Positions 31,939 to 40,795 of a stretch of DNA of 64,000 bases are shown in pieces (position 1 is the first letter of the stretch; every line of letters begins with the position of its first letter). The translations under genes were made by a program, and so were the position numbers. The DNA is from Streptomyces tibetensis (GTDB lineage: Bacteria; Actinomycetota; Actinomycetes; Streptomycetales; Streptomycetaceae), in the NCBI RefSeq assembly GCF_007655005.1, contig NZ_SZVW01000019.1, positions 62,001 to 126,000 of the forward strand, given 5' to 3'. The notes beneath the pieces are model-generated. The model searched no databases. It had not been told where the DNA came from and saw only the letters and a program-made list of their open reading frames with translations.

Positions 31939-33693
31939 TCAGAGCGACTCCCGCCACCCGTTCGTGATCGGCAGCCGCCGGTCCTTGCCGAAGCCCTTCG
32001 GGGAGATCTTCGTGCCCGGCGGGTACTGGCGCCGCTTGTACTCGGCCGTGTCGACCATGCGCAGCGTCTTCGCGACCAGCTCCGGGTCGAACCCGGCCGC
32101 CACGATCTCGTCCGCGCCCCGGTCCCGGTCGACGTACAGCTCCAGCAGCGCGTCCAGCACCGGGTAGTCGGGCAGCGAGTCCGTGTCGACCTGGCCCGGG
32201 CGCAGTTCCGCGCTCGGGGGCTTGGTGATCGAGCTCTCCGGGATCGGCGGGGTCTGCCCGCGCTCCCGGGCGGCCCGGTTGCGCCACTCGGCCAGACGGA
32301 AGACCGACGTCTTGTACACGTCCTTGATCGGGCCGTACGCCCCGACGGAGTCGCCGTAGAGCGTCGAGTAGCCGACCGCCAGTTCCGACTTGTTGCCGGG
32401 GGCCAGGACGATGTGGCCCTCCTGGTTGGAGATCGCCATGAGCAGCGTGCCGCGCAGGCGCGACTGGAGGTTCTCCTCCGCCAGGCCCGTCAGGCCCAGC
32501 GCGCCCATATACGCGTCGAACATCGGCTCGATGGCCACGGTCCGGTAGTTCAGGCCGGTGCGACGGGCCAGCTCGGCCGCGTCGTCCTTGGAGTGGTCCG
32601 AGGAGTACTTCGACGGCATCGACACGCCGTACACGTTCTGCGCGCCCACCGCGTCGCACGCGATCGCCGCGACCAGCGCCGAGTCGATGCCGCCGGACAG
32701 GCCGATCAGGACCGAGGTGAAGCCGTTCTTCGCGACATACGCCCGCAGGCCCACGACCAGCGCCGAGTAGACCTCCTCGTCGTCGTCCAGCCGGTCCGCG
32801 TAACCGCCCGTGAGCTCGGGCTCGTACGCGGGCAGCGGCTCCTCCGAGAGCACCACGCGGTCGATGCGCAGACCGTCGTCGACCACGCCCGTGGGGGCGT
32901 CGGGGGACGCCGCCGGCAGGTCCAGGTCCAGGACCACGCAGCCCTCGGAGAACTGCGGGGCCCGCGCCACGACCTCGCCGTCCTTGTCGACGACGATCGA
33001 GTCGCCGTCGAACACCAGCTCGTCCTGGCCGCCGATCATGGCCAGGTACGCCGTGGTGCAGCCGGCCTCCTGGGCCCGCTTGCGGACCAGCTCCAGGCGC
33101 GTGTCGTCCTTGTTGCGCTCATACGGCGAGGCGTTGATGGACACCAGCAGGCCCGCCTGCGCCGAACGGGCGGCGGGGACGCGGCCGCCGTCCTGCCACA
33201 GGTCCTCGCAGATGGCCAGGGCGACGTCGACACCGTGCACCCGCAGCACCGGCATGCTGTCGCCGGGCACGAAGTAGCGGAACTCGTCGAAGACGCCGTA
33301 GTTCGGCAGGTGGTGCTTGGCGAAGTTCAGGACCACCTCACCGCGGTGGAGCACCGCCCCGGCGTTCTGCGGCGCGCCGGCCGGCTGGCCGTACTTCGGC
33401 TGGGCGGTCGCGCTGCGGTCGAGGTAGCCGACGATCACCGGCAGCTCTCCGAAGCCCTCCTCGGCCAGGCGCGCGGCGAGAGCGCGCAGCGCCGCCCGGG
33501 AGGCCTCGACGAAGGACGACCTGAGCGCCAGGTCCTCGACGGGATACCCGGTCAGCACCATCTCCGGGAACGCGACCAGATGCGCTCCCTGTTCGGCGGA
33601 GTGCCGGGTCCAGCGGACGATCGACTCGGTGTTACCGGCGAGGTCGCCCACGCCGGCGTCGATCTGGTTCAGGGCGAGACGTAGTTGAGGCAC
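31939..33693 (-). CDS. nadE: Glutamine-dependent NAD+ synthetase
   Basis: The 584-aa enzyme amidates nicotinic acid adenine dinucleotide to NAD using glutamine. The N-terminal nitrilase-type glutaminase (residues 1-270) shows FPEMVLTGYP (catalytic Glu), NFAKHHLPNYGVFDE (Lys) and LAICEDLW (Cys). The C-terminal synthetase has the ATP-binding P-loop LIGLSGGIDSALVA and the PGNKSELAVGYSTLYGD segment. GTG 33693 has no Shine-Dalgarno, but TACACT lies seven bases before it, pointing to a leaderless mRNA. It is monocistronic, bounded by hairpins on both sides. Confidence 0.96.
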   Translation of the reverse strand: MPQLRLALNQIDAGVGDLAGNTESIVRWTRHSAEQGAHLVAFPEMVLTGYPVEDLALRSSFVEASRAALRALAARLAEEGFGELPVIVGYLDRSATAQPKYGQPAGAPQNAGAVLHRGEVVLNFAKHHLPNYGVFDEFRYFVPGDSMPVLRVHGVDVALAICEDLWQDGGRVPAARSAQAGLLVSINASPYERNKDDTRLELVRKRAQEAGCTTAYLAMIGGQDELVFDGDSIVVDKDGEVVARAPQFSEGCVVLDLDLPAASPDAPTGVVDDGLRIDRVVLSEEPLPAYEPELTGGYADRLDDDEEVYSALVVGLRAYVAKNGFTSVLIGLSGGIDSALVAAIACDAVGAQNVYGVSMPSKYSSDHSKDDAAELARRTGLNYRTVAIEPMFDAYMGALGLTGLAEENLQSRLRGTLLMAISNQEGHIVLAPGNKSELAVGYSTLYGDSVGAYGPIKDVYKTSVFRLAEWRNRAARERGQTPPIPESSITKPPSAELRPGQVDTDSLPDYPVLDALLELYVDRDRGADEIVAAGFDPELVAKTLRMVDTAEYKRRQYPPGTKISPKGFGKDRRLPITNGWRESL

Positions 33694-33723
33694 GCCGTCC
33701 AGTGTAATCGTCAGAGCGACACA

Positions 33724-33757
33724 ATGGGGTGGTGTGGGTCACCCCACACCACCCCAT
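33724..33757. terminator. Long hairpin between nadE and the sedolisin gene
   Basis: A perfect 15-bp stem (ATGGGGTGGTGTGGG with CCCACACCACCCCAT) with a 4-base loop lies 35 bases after the sedolisin stop on the minus strand, and overlaps the expected nadE promoter zone. A 20-bp repeat around GGAGGTCAGCGGC follows at about 33765-33800, its second copy covering the sedolisin stop. Confidence 0.75.
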
Positions 33758-33792
33758 GTCCCCTTGCGGAGGTCAGCGGCGGCCGGCGGAGG

Positions 33793-35730
33793 TCAGCGGC
33801 GCCGGTACGACTCGACGTAGCCGTTCGCGGGAGAGCCCACGCCGGTGACGTCGTCGTAGCCCTTCACGGCTGCGAGCGAGCTGTCCTTGCCGAGGCTGCG
33901 CACGGACGTGGACAGGCCGCCGGTGGCGTCGTAGCCGTTCACGAAGTCGACCCGGGCCACGGCGAGGCCGGAGCCGGTCGGGTTGTCGGTGACGTCGTGG
34001 TAGACCTTCGAGCCGTACTTCGCGTAGATCACCGGGTTGGCGAAGCCGATCGCCTTGCCGCGGGCCTCCTGGGCCAGGGCCTGGACGGCCGCGATCGTCG
34101 GCGCCGCGAGCGAGGTGCCGCCGATGCGGTACTCGCTGTAGGCCTGCGTCTTCCCGTCGGGGAGCGTCTGTGTCTGCCCCACCAGGAAGCCGGTGTTCGG
34201 GTCGGCGATCGCCGCGATGTCCGGGACGACCCGGTTGCCGGATGCGCTGTTGGCCTTCGCCAGCGCGTCCGGAACGACTCCCTGCTGGTAGGTGGGCTCG
34301 GAGACGGTCCTGCTGGTGCCGCCGCCCGCGCCCGAGGTGAAGGCGCCCGGGAAGTCGGTCCAGCTCTTGCCGTCGGCCGACAGGTTCGCCTTGTCGGTGC
34401 CCCAGCCGGTCTCCCAGAGGTACGTGTCGTTCTTGCCGACGGCCAGCGAGGTGCCGCCGACGGCGGTCACCCATGCCGAGTTGGCCGGGGAGTCGACCTG
34501 CTTCGTCCCGGAGCTGGCGACCTCGTCGCCGTCGTCGCCGGAGGAGAAGTAGAAGCCGATGCCCTCGACCGCGCCCAGCTGGAAGACCTGGTCGTAGGCG
34601 GCCGCGATGTCGGGGGTCTGCGCGGCCTCGACCTCGCCCCAGGAGTTGGACACGATGTCGGCCAAGTGCTTGTCGACGACCTTGCCGAGCGCGTCGAGCA
34701 GGTCGCCGTCCGTGCAGGAGGCGGCGCCGACGTAGGTGACGTCCGCTGCCGGAGCGACCGCGTGCACGGCCTCGACGTCCAGGGTCTCCTCGCCGTACCA
34801 GCCGGACGCCCCGCAGTCCTCGGTGTTCGTGTACGTCGCGGGCAGCGACTGGTGCAGCTGGCCCGTCTTCCACGCCGCGTCGCCGTTGCGCTTGGCGTAG
34901 GTGCCGGCGTCGTAGGCGATCGTCGGGGAGGCGTACGCGTCCGTGATGGCGACCCGGACGCCCTTGCCGGTGCGCGTGCCCGCGCCGTAGGCGGCCCGCA
35001 GCTGCTTGCCCGTGTAGCCCTTGACGGCGTACGGGATCTTCTTGCCGTAGGCGTCCGGGAGCGTGCTCGCGGTCTTCGAGCCGTAGTACGAGGAGAACGG
35101 CCCGGCATTGCGGAACACGGTGTCCGGCGGGGGAAGCTGGTCGTCGTGCGTGGCCATGTGCGGCGCGTTGTCCAGCCCGGTCACGGTCAGGACGGCGTCG
35201 GCCAGGCCCTGCGGCACGGAGGCGGTGCTCGCCGGGGCGCGGTAGGTCTTCGAGCCCTTGGCGAAGTTGTGCAGCTGGGTGCCGAACGCCTTCTCGGCGG
35301 CGGCCACGTCACCGGTGACGGACACGTAGTGCCGCGTGACGCCGGTGACCTTCAGACCGGCCGCCGTCAGCCAGGACTTCACGGCCGCCACCTGGGCCGG
35401 GGTCGCACCGAAGCGGGCCTGCGCCTGCTTGGCCGTCAGGTACTTGCCGTACGAGGCCGAGTCCGGGTCGGAGACGGCCTTTGCGTAGGCCGCGAGGCCC
35501 GCCGCGTCCTTGCCGGCGAGGTAGACCCGGGCCGAAACCCGGGCACCGTCGGAAGCGGCGCCCTTGTCCGCCTTGGCCGTGGCCCAAGCGGGCCGGGTCC
35601 CGGACAGCAGGTCGCGGACCGGGTGGTCGGCGGCGTGTGCCGCGGGTATGCCGAGCGCCAGCGCACCGGCGAGCATCGGCAGTGTCGCTGCCATGCTCAC
35701 GGCGCGCACCTTGGCGCGGTTGGATCTCAT
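33793..35730 (-). CDS. Secreted sedolisin (S53) serine-carboxyl peptidase
   Basis: A 645-aa preproprotein. It has a signal peptide to about residue 34 (ending IPAAHA-A), then a pro-kumamolisin activation domain (AGLAAYAKAVSDPDSASYGKYLT) to about 215, then the S53 catalytic domain. Active-site residues are Glu and Asp in EETLDVEAVHAV (about 314-320), the oxyanion Asp in SSGDDGD and the nucleophile Ser in GGTSLAAP (about 538); a C-terminal calcium site (YDDVTGVGSPANGY) is present. It should process proteins outside the cell at acid pH. ATG 35730 has AGGGGG upstream and is preferred over a start 28 codons earlier. Confidence 0.93.
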   Translation of the reverse strand: MRSNRAKVRAVSMAATLPMLAGALALGIPAAHAADHPVRDLLSGTRPAWATAKADKGAASDGARVSARVYLAGKDAAGLAAYAKAVSDPDSASYGKYLTAKQAQARFGATPAQVAAVKSWLTAAGLKVTGVTRHYVSVTGDVAAAEKAFGTQLHNFAKGSKTYRAPASTASVPQGLADAVLTVTGLDNAPHMATHDDQLPPPDTVFRNAGPFSSYYGSKTASTLPDAYGKKIPYAVKGYTGKQLRAAYGAGTRTGKGVRVAITDAYASPTIAYDAGTYAKRNGDAAWKTGQLHQSLPATYTNTEDCGASGWYGEETLDVEAVHAVAPAADVTYVGAASCTDGDLLDALGKVVDKHLADIVSNSWGEVEAAQTPDIAAAYDQVFQLGAVEGIGFYFSSGDDGDEVASSGTKQVDSPANSAWVTAVGGTSLAVGKNDTYLWETGWGTDKANLSADGKSWTDFPGAFTSGAGGGTSRTVSEPTYQQGVVPDALAKANSASGNRVVPDIAAIADPNTGFLVGQTQTLPDGKTQAYSEYRIGGTSLAAPTIAAVQALAQEARGKAIGFANPVIYAKYGSKVYHDVTDNPTGSGLAVARVDFVNGYDATGGLSTSVRSLGKDSSLAAVKGYDDVTGVGSPANGYVESYRRR

Positions 35731-35898
35731 GGAACCCCCTGTGCGGTTCGTCGCGAGTGGATCACTCGACGATCGCCACTCTCGCGATGAACCGTTCATG
35801 CCAGGGAATGGCACAACCCAAGAACCGCCCTACGCAGGCCAAAAAGAGCCCAAGAGGGAGCCGGGCGGGGCGATTTGAGGCTTACGTGTCCGGTGTTC

Positions 35899-36519
35899 CT
35901 ATGACCGGGGCGCCGCGCTGCGCTCCTTGAGCATGTCCGCCATCAGAGAGATCTCCGACTGCTGCGCGTCCACCATGCCCTGGGCGAGCCGCTTCTCCAC
36001 GCCGACCGCGCACCTGTCCACACACCCCTCGGCCATGTGGACGCCGCCCTTGTGATGGTCCGTCATCAGCTGCAGGTAGAAAACTTCAGCCTGCTTCCCG
36101 CTGAGCTCGCCGAGCTTCTTCATCTCGGAGTTGGTCGCCATGCCCGGCATCAGCGCGCCGTCCTTGCCGGAGGCCATGCCGCCCATGTCCATCCAGGTCA
36201 TCGGCGGTTCGGAGGACACCTTGGGCAGACCCCACAGATCCAGCCAGCCGAGCAGCATGCCGCGCTGGTTGGCCTGCGTCTGTGCGATGTCGTACGCCAG
36301 ACGCCGGACCTCCTCGTCCTTCGTGCGGTCGCGCACGATGTACGACATCTCCACGGCCTGCTGGTGGTGCACCGCCATGTCCCGCGCGAACCCGGCGTCC
36401 GCGGACTCGGCGGACGGCGTCCTGCTGCCGCCGTCGTCCCCGGCGACGGCGTAGGTGATCGCACCGGCGGCGACGAGCGCCGCCGCCGCGGCCCCGGCGA
36501 CCAGGCCGACATGCCTCAC
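35899..36519 (-). CDS. DUF305 family protein, membrane-anchored
   Basis: A 206-aa protein with one N-terminal hydrophobic segment and an extracytoplasmic DUF305 domain: DMAVHHQQAVEMS, a QANQRGMLLGWL helix and MTDHHKGGVHMAEGCV, giving the family's two histidine-rich HH motifs that likely bind metal, perhaps copper. The methionine-rich MTWMDMGGMASG and LMPGM loops support metal binding. The start GTG 36519 overlaps the stop of the DUF3105 gene in GTGA, so the two are translationally coupled. The pair is common in actinobacteria; its role is not known to me. Confidence 0.88.
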   Translation of the reverse strand: MRHVGLVAGAAAAALVAAGAITYAVAGDDGGSRTPSAESADAGFARDMAVHHQQAVEMSYIVRDRTKDEEVRRLAYDIAQTQANQRGMLLGWLDLWGLPKVSSEPPMTWMDMGGMASGKDGALMPGMATNSEMKKLGELSGKQAEVFYLQLMTDHHKGGVHMAEGCVDRCAVGVEKRLAQGMVDAQQSEISLMADMLKERSAAPRS

Positions 36520-37184
36520 TTGGACAGCCCGTTCGTGCAGGCGGCCCCCGGCTCGGGGGTCTGCTCGCCTTGGACGAACTTCTCGAAGAACGCGTCCACG
36601 TTCGGGTCCTTCGCGCTCGTCACCGTGCGCTGGTGGCCCCACGCCGACAGCATGATCGGGTCCTTCTGGTCGTCCATCGGGCTCATCAGCGTGTACGGCG
36701 TCTTCTTCACCTTCGCCGCGAGCGCGTCGACGTCGGCCTTCTTCGCGTCGGCGTTGTACGTCACCCAGACCGCGCCGTGCTCCAGCGAGTGCACGGCGTT
36801 GGTGTTCTTCAGCGGCTCGGTGTAGACGTCGCCGTTGCAGTTCATCCAGACCGGATTGTGATCGCCGCCGACCGGCGGTTCGGAGGCGTACTTCACGACC
36901 TTGGTGACGTGGTTGCGGGACAGCTTGCCCTCCCACGTCCTCACGCCGTCCTTGCCCGTCACGAACTTGCCCTTGCCCGAGGAGTCGCTCGTCGCCGCGG
37001 TGTCACCGCCCTTGTCGTCCTGGGACCGCACCAGCACGACGCCGCCGACCACGAGCCCGGCCACGACCACCACACTGGCCGCGACGGTGAGGACCCGGTT
37101 GCGGCGCTCACGGGCCTGCTCGGCGCGCCGCATCTCCTCTATTCGCGCCTTGCGGTCCGTGCTGCTCTTGTTGGCGGAGCCCAT
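36516..37184 (-). CDS. DUF3105 family membrane protein
   Basis: A 222-aa protein: basic cytoplasmic N-terminus, a single transmembrane helix at about 30-52 (VLTVAASVVVVAGLVVGGVVLV) and an external DUF3105 domain with YASEPPVGGDHNPVWMNC, HSLEHGAVWVTY and SAWGHQRTV. The conserved histidines and the cysteine suggest metal or disulfide use. ATG 37184 has AAGGAC upstream. It forms a two-gene operon with the DUF305 gene, overlapping by four bases. The upstream side faces nsrR divergently. Confidence 0.9.
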   Translation of the reverse strand: MGSANKSSTDRKARIEEMRRAEQARERRNRVLTVAASVVVVAGLVVGGVVLVRSQDDKGGDTAATSDSSGKGKFVTGKDGVRTWEGKLSRNHVTKVVKYASEPPVGGDHNPVWMNCNGDVYTEPLKNTNAVHSLEHGAVWVTYNADAKKADVDALAAKVKKTPYTLMSPMDDQKDPIMLSAWGHQRTVTSAKDPNVDAFFEKFVQGEQTPEPGAACTNGLSK

Positions 37185-37364
37185 GAGGTGTCCTTCGTGG
37201 GAAAAGTGACGGTCGGGTGGAGTGATCGTAGTGGGGGAGACGGGGCGCCTCGTAGAGCGGCCGCGGGAATGGGCCGAATCGATACGGCACCGACAGCCGC
37301 CCGACAGCTTCACCGGTCCCGGCCGGGCTCCGGCCCGGGGATCCGCTCGCGGATCACCGATAAT

Positions 37365-37382
37365 TTGAACCTGAGATTCCCA
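37365..37382. promoter_or_regulatory. Possible NsrR site before nsrR
   Basis: TTGAACCTGAGATTCCCA, 18 bp upstream of ATG 37400, shares the CTGAGAT core and TTG start with the perfect palindrome before hmpA (39123-39139). It is a degenerate match, in line with weaker autoregulation. Confidence 0.5.
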
Positions 37383-37399
37383 TTACCTACGCTGCCCGC

Positions 37400-37897
37400 A
37401 TGCGGCTGCTGCGCTCCACCGACCTCGCCCTGCGGGTGCTGATGCGGCTCGCCGTGGCGGGCGGGTCGAGTCCGACGACGCGGGATGTCGCGGACGGCAT
37501 GGACGTGCCGTACACCCACCTGGCGAAGGTCGTCGCCGAGCTCCAGCACATGGGCCTGCTGGAGGCCCGCCGCGGCCGGGGTGGCGGTCTCACCCTCACC
37601 GAGCAGGGCCGTACGGCCTCGGTGGGTGCCGTGGTGCGCGCCTTCGAGGGCAGCGGTGACGTGGTCGACTGCGAGGGCCCCACGCCCTGCCCCCTCAACG
37701 CCGCCTGCCGCCTGCGCGGCGCCCTGCGCCGGGCCCAGGAGGCGTTCTTCACCTCACTGGACCCGGTGACGGTGGCGGACATCGTCGCGGAGCCGACCGG
37801 GGCGCTGCTGCTGGGGATCTCGCGGGGCGCCGACCTCCCAGACGGCCAGGCCGCCGACCTCCCAGACGGCCAGGCCGCCGACCTCCGAGACGGCTAG
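37400..37897 (+). CDS. nsrR: NsrR, Rrf2-family nitric-oxide-sensing repressor
   Basis: A 165-aa Rrf2 regulator. The winged helix is residues 1-60 (MRLLRSTDLALRVLMRLA, TTRDVADGMDVPYTHLAKVV), and the Fe-S cysteines occur in DCEGPTPCPLNAACRLR as C-x6-C-x5-C. NO disrupts the cluster and relieves repression of hmpA. It is convergent with hmpA, and their stop codons overlap on the shared tetramer CTAG. The C-terminal tail is built from a 24-bp tandem repeat coding ADLPDGQA (37829-37893), which is not part of the usual protein. ATG 37400 is close to a possible operator. Confidence 0.93.
   Translation: MRLLRSTDLALRVLMRLAVAGGSSPTTRDVADGMDVPYTHLAKVVAELQHMGLLEARRGRGGGLTLTEQGRTASVGAVVRAFEGSGDVVDCEGPTPCPLNAACRLRGALRRAQEAFFTSLDPVTVADIVAEPTGALLLGISRGADLPDGQAADLPDGQAADLRDG
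37829..37893 (+). repeat. 24-bp tandem repeat inside the 3' end of nsrR
   Basis: Two exact 24-bp units (37829-37852, 37853-37876) and a partial third with one change. Being a multiple of three, they add an 8-residue repeat ADLPDGQA to the C-terminus without breaking the frame, ending at the stop shared with hmpA. Confidence 0.9.
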
Positions 37898-39081
37898 ACC
37901 TGGCCCGCCAGCCACAGGTCCGGGCCGAACACCTCGTAGTGGACGTCCGCGGGGGCGATGCCTTTGGCGAGCAGCTGGGTCCGCACCGCCCGCATGAACG
38001 GGAGCGGACCGCACAGGTACGCGCGCGTGCCCGGGGCGAGCGCGACATCGGTGAGGTCGACCAGCCCGGCGTGCGTGCCTGAGGGGGCGTCCTGCTCATA
38101 CCAGAGGTGGACGGCCACGTCGGGCAGCTTGGCGGCGTAGGCCAGGTGGTCGGTGCGCAGGGCGTGGGTGGCGGGGGAGCGGTCGGCGTGCACGACGGTG
38201 ACCGGGGCGCGGTGCCCCGAGTCGGCGAGGTGCGCCAGCATCGCCGCCATAGGGGTCACGCCGATGCCCGCCGAGGCCAGCAGCAGCGGCGTGCCGGGGC
38301 CGCCGGACAGGACCAGGTCGCCGTACGGCTCGGACAGCTCCAGCACGTCACCCACCCGCACGCGCGCGTGCAGGTGGTTCGAGACCTCGCCGTCGGGGGC
38401 GCCGGACTCGCGCACGCGCTTCACGCTGATCTGCCGCAGGCCGGGGCCGGGTGCTCCGGAGAGGCTGTACTGCCGTATCTGCCGGGCGCCGTCCGCGAGG
38501 GCGACGCGGACGGAGACGTACTGGCCCGCGAGGAAGTCCCGCACCGCGCCCCCGTCGGCCGGCCGCAGCCGGAACGTGGCGACGTCGTCGGTCTCGGCGA
38601 CCCGTTCGACGACCTCCCAGGACCGCCAGGTGTGCCCGCCGCGCTCCTCGCGCAGCCGCTGCTCCACGGCGATCAGGGCGTTGGCCATGAGCCAGTAGAC
38701 CTCGTCCCAGGCGGCGGCGATCTCGGGCGTGACGGCGTCGCCGAGGACCTCTGCGATGGCGGCGAACAGGTGCTCGTGGACGATGCCGTACTGCTCCGGC
38801 GTGACACCGAGCGAGGCGTGCTTGTGGGCGATGCGCCGCAGCATCGCGTCGGGACGCTGCTCCGGGTGCTCCAGCAGGTGCGTGGCGAACGCGGCCACAG
38901 AACCGGCCAGTGCCTGCCGCTGGGTGCCGGAGGCCTGGTTGCCCCGGTTGAACAGATCCCGCAGCAGCTCCGGGTGGGCCGCGAACAGCCCGGCGTAGAA
39001 GCGCTCGGTGATCGTGCCGAGGGCGGCCCCGACGGCGGGGAGCGTGGCACGGACGGTGGCGGCGGACTGCTCGGACAGCAT
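37894..39081 (-). CDS. hmpA: Flavohemoglobin, nitric oxide dioxygenase
   Basis: The 395-aa protein converts NO and O2 to nitrate with NADPH. The globin domain (1-140) shows FYAGLFAAHPELLRDLFN, the proximal-histidine segment RIAHKHASLGV and ALIAVEQRL. The FAD domain has RQIRQYSLSGAPG, and the NAD-binding domain has ASAGIGVTPMAAML and a CGPLPFMRAV end. ATG 39081 has GAGGAGG. A perfect NsrR-type palindrome lies 42-58 bases upstream (39123-39139), and nsrR is the convergent neighbour, so NO-inducible expression is expected. Confidence 0.95.
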   Translation of the reverse strand: MLSEQSAATVRATLPAVGAALGTITERFYAGLFAAHPELLRDLFNRGNQASGTQRQALAGSVAAFATHLLEHPEQRPDAMLRRIAHKHASLGVTPEQYGIVHEHLFAAIAEVLGDAVTPEIAAAWDEVYWLMANALIAVEQRLREERGGHTWRSWEVVERVAETDDVATFRLRPADGGAVRDFLAGQYVSVRVALADGARQIRQYSLSGAPGPGLRQISVKRVRESGAPDGEVSNHLHARVRVGDVLELSEPYGDLVLSGGPGTPLLLASAGIGVTPMAAMLAHLADSGHRAPVTVVHADRSPATHALRTDHLAYAAKLPDVAVHLWYEQDAPSGTHAGLVDLTDVALAPGTRAYLCGPLPFMRAVRTQLLAKGIAPADVHYEVFGPDLWLAGQV

Positions 39082-39122
39082 CAGGCCTCCTCAGGACTCG
39101 GCTGCGCGCACGCTATTTAAAG

Positions 39123-39139
39123 TTGCATCTGAGATGCAA
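39123..39139. promoter_or_regulatory. NsrR operator before hmpA
   Basis: TTGCATCT-G-AGATGCAA, a perfect 8-1-8 palindrome inside an AT-rich flank (TTTAAAG on one side, AATTAAG on the other) that extends toward the 11-1-11 layout of NsrR sites. It is strikingly AT-rich for this genome and sits in the hmpA promoter. Confidence 0.8.
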
Positions 39140-39376
39140 ATTAAGTGGTTGGGGCGACGAGAGGAACCGGCCGTTACGGATGGCGGTGCGAGCAGGCACT
39201 ATGGGCGGAAGAGCAGTTCACCTGCCGTACGTGAGGCGTTCGACCCCGGATCAGCCGGGCGATCATGGTCCGCAACGCGTACGAAATGGTGGTGTGGTGG
39301 GATGCTCAGGTGCCCGACCGCCTCCCGTGGTACGGAAGAGAAGGCGGCCTGACCAGCAAGGATGGGGAAGCGGAAG

Positions 39377-40738
39377 ATGGACAAGCAGCAGGAGTTCGTG
39401 CTCCGGACGTTGGAGGAGCGCGACATCCGGTTCGTACGCCTGTGGTTCACGGACGTGCTGGGCTTCCTCAAGTCCGTCGCCGTGGCCCCGGCCGAGCTGG
39501 AGCAGGCCTTCGACGAGGGCATCGGCTTCGACGGCTCCGCGATCGAGGGCTTCGCCCGGGTCTACGAGTCCGACATGATCGCCAAGCCGGACCCGTCGAC
39601 CTTCCAGATCCTGCCGTGGCGCGCGGAGGCCCCGGGCACGGCCCGCATGTTCTGCGACATCCTCATGCCGGACGGCTCCCCGTCCTTCGCCGACCCGCGC
39701 TACGTGCTCAAGCGCGCCCTCGCCCGCACCTCCGACCTGGGCTTCACCTTCTACACCCACCCGGAGATCGAGTTCTTCCTGCTGAAGGACCGGCCGCTGG
39801 ACGGCTCCCGCCCCACTCCGGCCGACAACTCCGGCTACTTCGACCACACCCCGACCAACGTCGGCATGGACTTCCGCCGCCAGGCCATCACGATGCTGGA
39901 GTCGATGGGCATCTCGGTGGAGTTCTCCCACCACGAGGGCGCGCCGGGCCAGCAGGAGATCGACCTCCGCTACGCCGACGCGCTGTCCACCGCCGACAAC
40001 GTCATGACGTTCCGCCTCGTCATGAAGCAGGTGGCCCTGGAGCAGGGCGTGCACGCCACGTTCATGCCGAAGCCGTTCTCCGAGCACCCGGGCAGCGGCA
40101 TGCACACCCACCTCTCCCTCTTCGAGGGCGACCGCAACGCCTTCTACGAGTCCGGCTCGGAGTACCAGCTCTCCAAGGTGGGCCGCTCCTTCATCGCGGG
40201 CCTGCTGCGGCACGCCGCGGAGATCTCCGCGGTCACCAACCAGTGGGTGAATTCCTACAAGCGCATCTGGGGCGGCGCGGAGCGCACCGCGGGCGCGGGC
40301 GGCGAGGCCCCCTCGTACATCTGCTGGGGCCACAACAACCGCTCGGCGCTGGTCCGCGTCCCCATGTACAAGCCCGGCAAGACGGGCTCGGCGCGGGTCG
40401 AGGTCCGCTCCCTCGACTCCGGCGCCAACCCCTACCTCGCCTACGCGCTGCTGCTGGCCGCCGGTCTCAAGGGCATCGAGGAGGGCTACGAGCTCCCGCC
40501 GGGCGCCGAGGACGACGTCTGGGCCCTCTCCGACGCGGAGCGCCGCGCGATGGGCATCGAGCCGCTGCCGCAGAACCTGGGCGAGGCCCTGACCCTGATG
40601 GAACGCAGCGATCTCGTCGCCGAGACCCTCGGCGAGCACGTCTTCGACTTCTTCCTGCGCAACAAGCGGCAAGAGTGGGAGGAGTACCGCTCGGAAGTCA
40701 CGGCGTTCGAGCTGCGGAAGAACCTGCCGGCGCTGTAG
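39377..40738 (+). CDS. glnA2: Glutamine-synthetase-like enzyme, gamma-glutamylpolyamine synthetase type
   Basis: A 453-aa member of the GS superfamily. Core motifs are GFDGSAIEGFARVYESDM, FYTHPEIEFFLL (metal glutamate), GAPGQQEIDLRYADAL, MPKPFSEHPGSGMHTHLSL (ammonia/glutamate histidine), NSYKRIWGG and VRSLDSGANPYLAYALLLAAG. In S. coelicolor the SCO2241 protein GlnA2 glutamylates polyamines rather than ammonia; this assignment is from memory and genomic position near glnE. ATG 39377 has GGGGAAG upstream; another ATG five codons earlier lies too close to its SD. It is divergent from hmpA. Confidence 0.9.
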   Translation: MDKQQEFVLRTLEERDIRFVRLWFTDVLGFLKSVAVAPAELEQAFDEGIGFDGSAIEGFARVYESDMIAKPDPSTFQILPWRAEAPGTARMFCDILMPDGSPSFADPRYVLKRALARTSDLGFTFYTHPEIEFFLLKDRPLDGSRPTPADNSGYFDHTPTNVGMDFRRQAITMLESMGISVEFSHHEGAPGQQEIDLRYADALSTADNVMTFRLVMKQVALEQGVHATFMPKPFSEHPGSGMHTHLSLFEGDRNAFYESGSEYQLSKVGRSFIAGLLRHAAEISAVTNQWVNSYKRIWGGAERTAGAGGEAPSYICWGHNNRSALVRVPMYKPGKTGSARVEVRSLDSGANPYLAYALLLAAGLKGIEEGYELPPGAEDDVWALSDAERRAMGIEPLPQNLGEALTLMERSDLVAETLGEHVFDFFLRNKRQEWEEYRSEVTAFELRKNLPAL

Positions 40739-40795
40739 GTCTGCCAGGTCTGCCAGGTTTGCCGGCCCGGGCCGGGCGGCCTCCCCCGGCACCGC

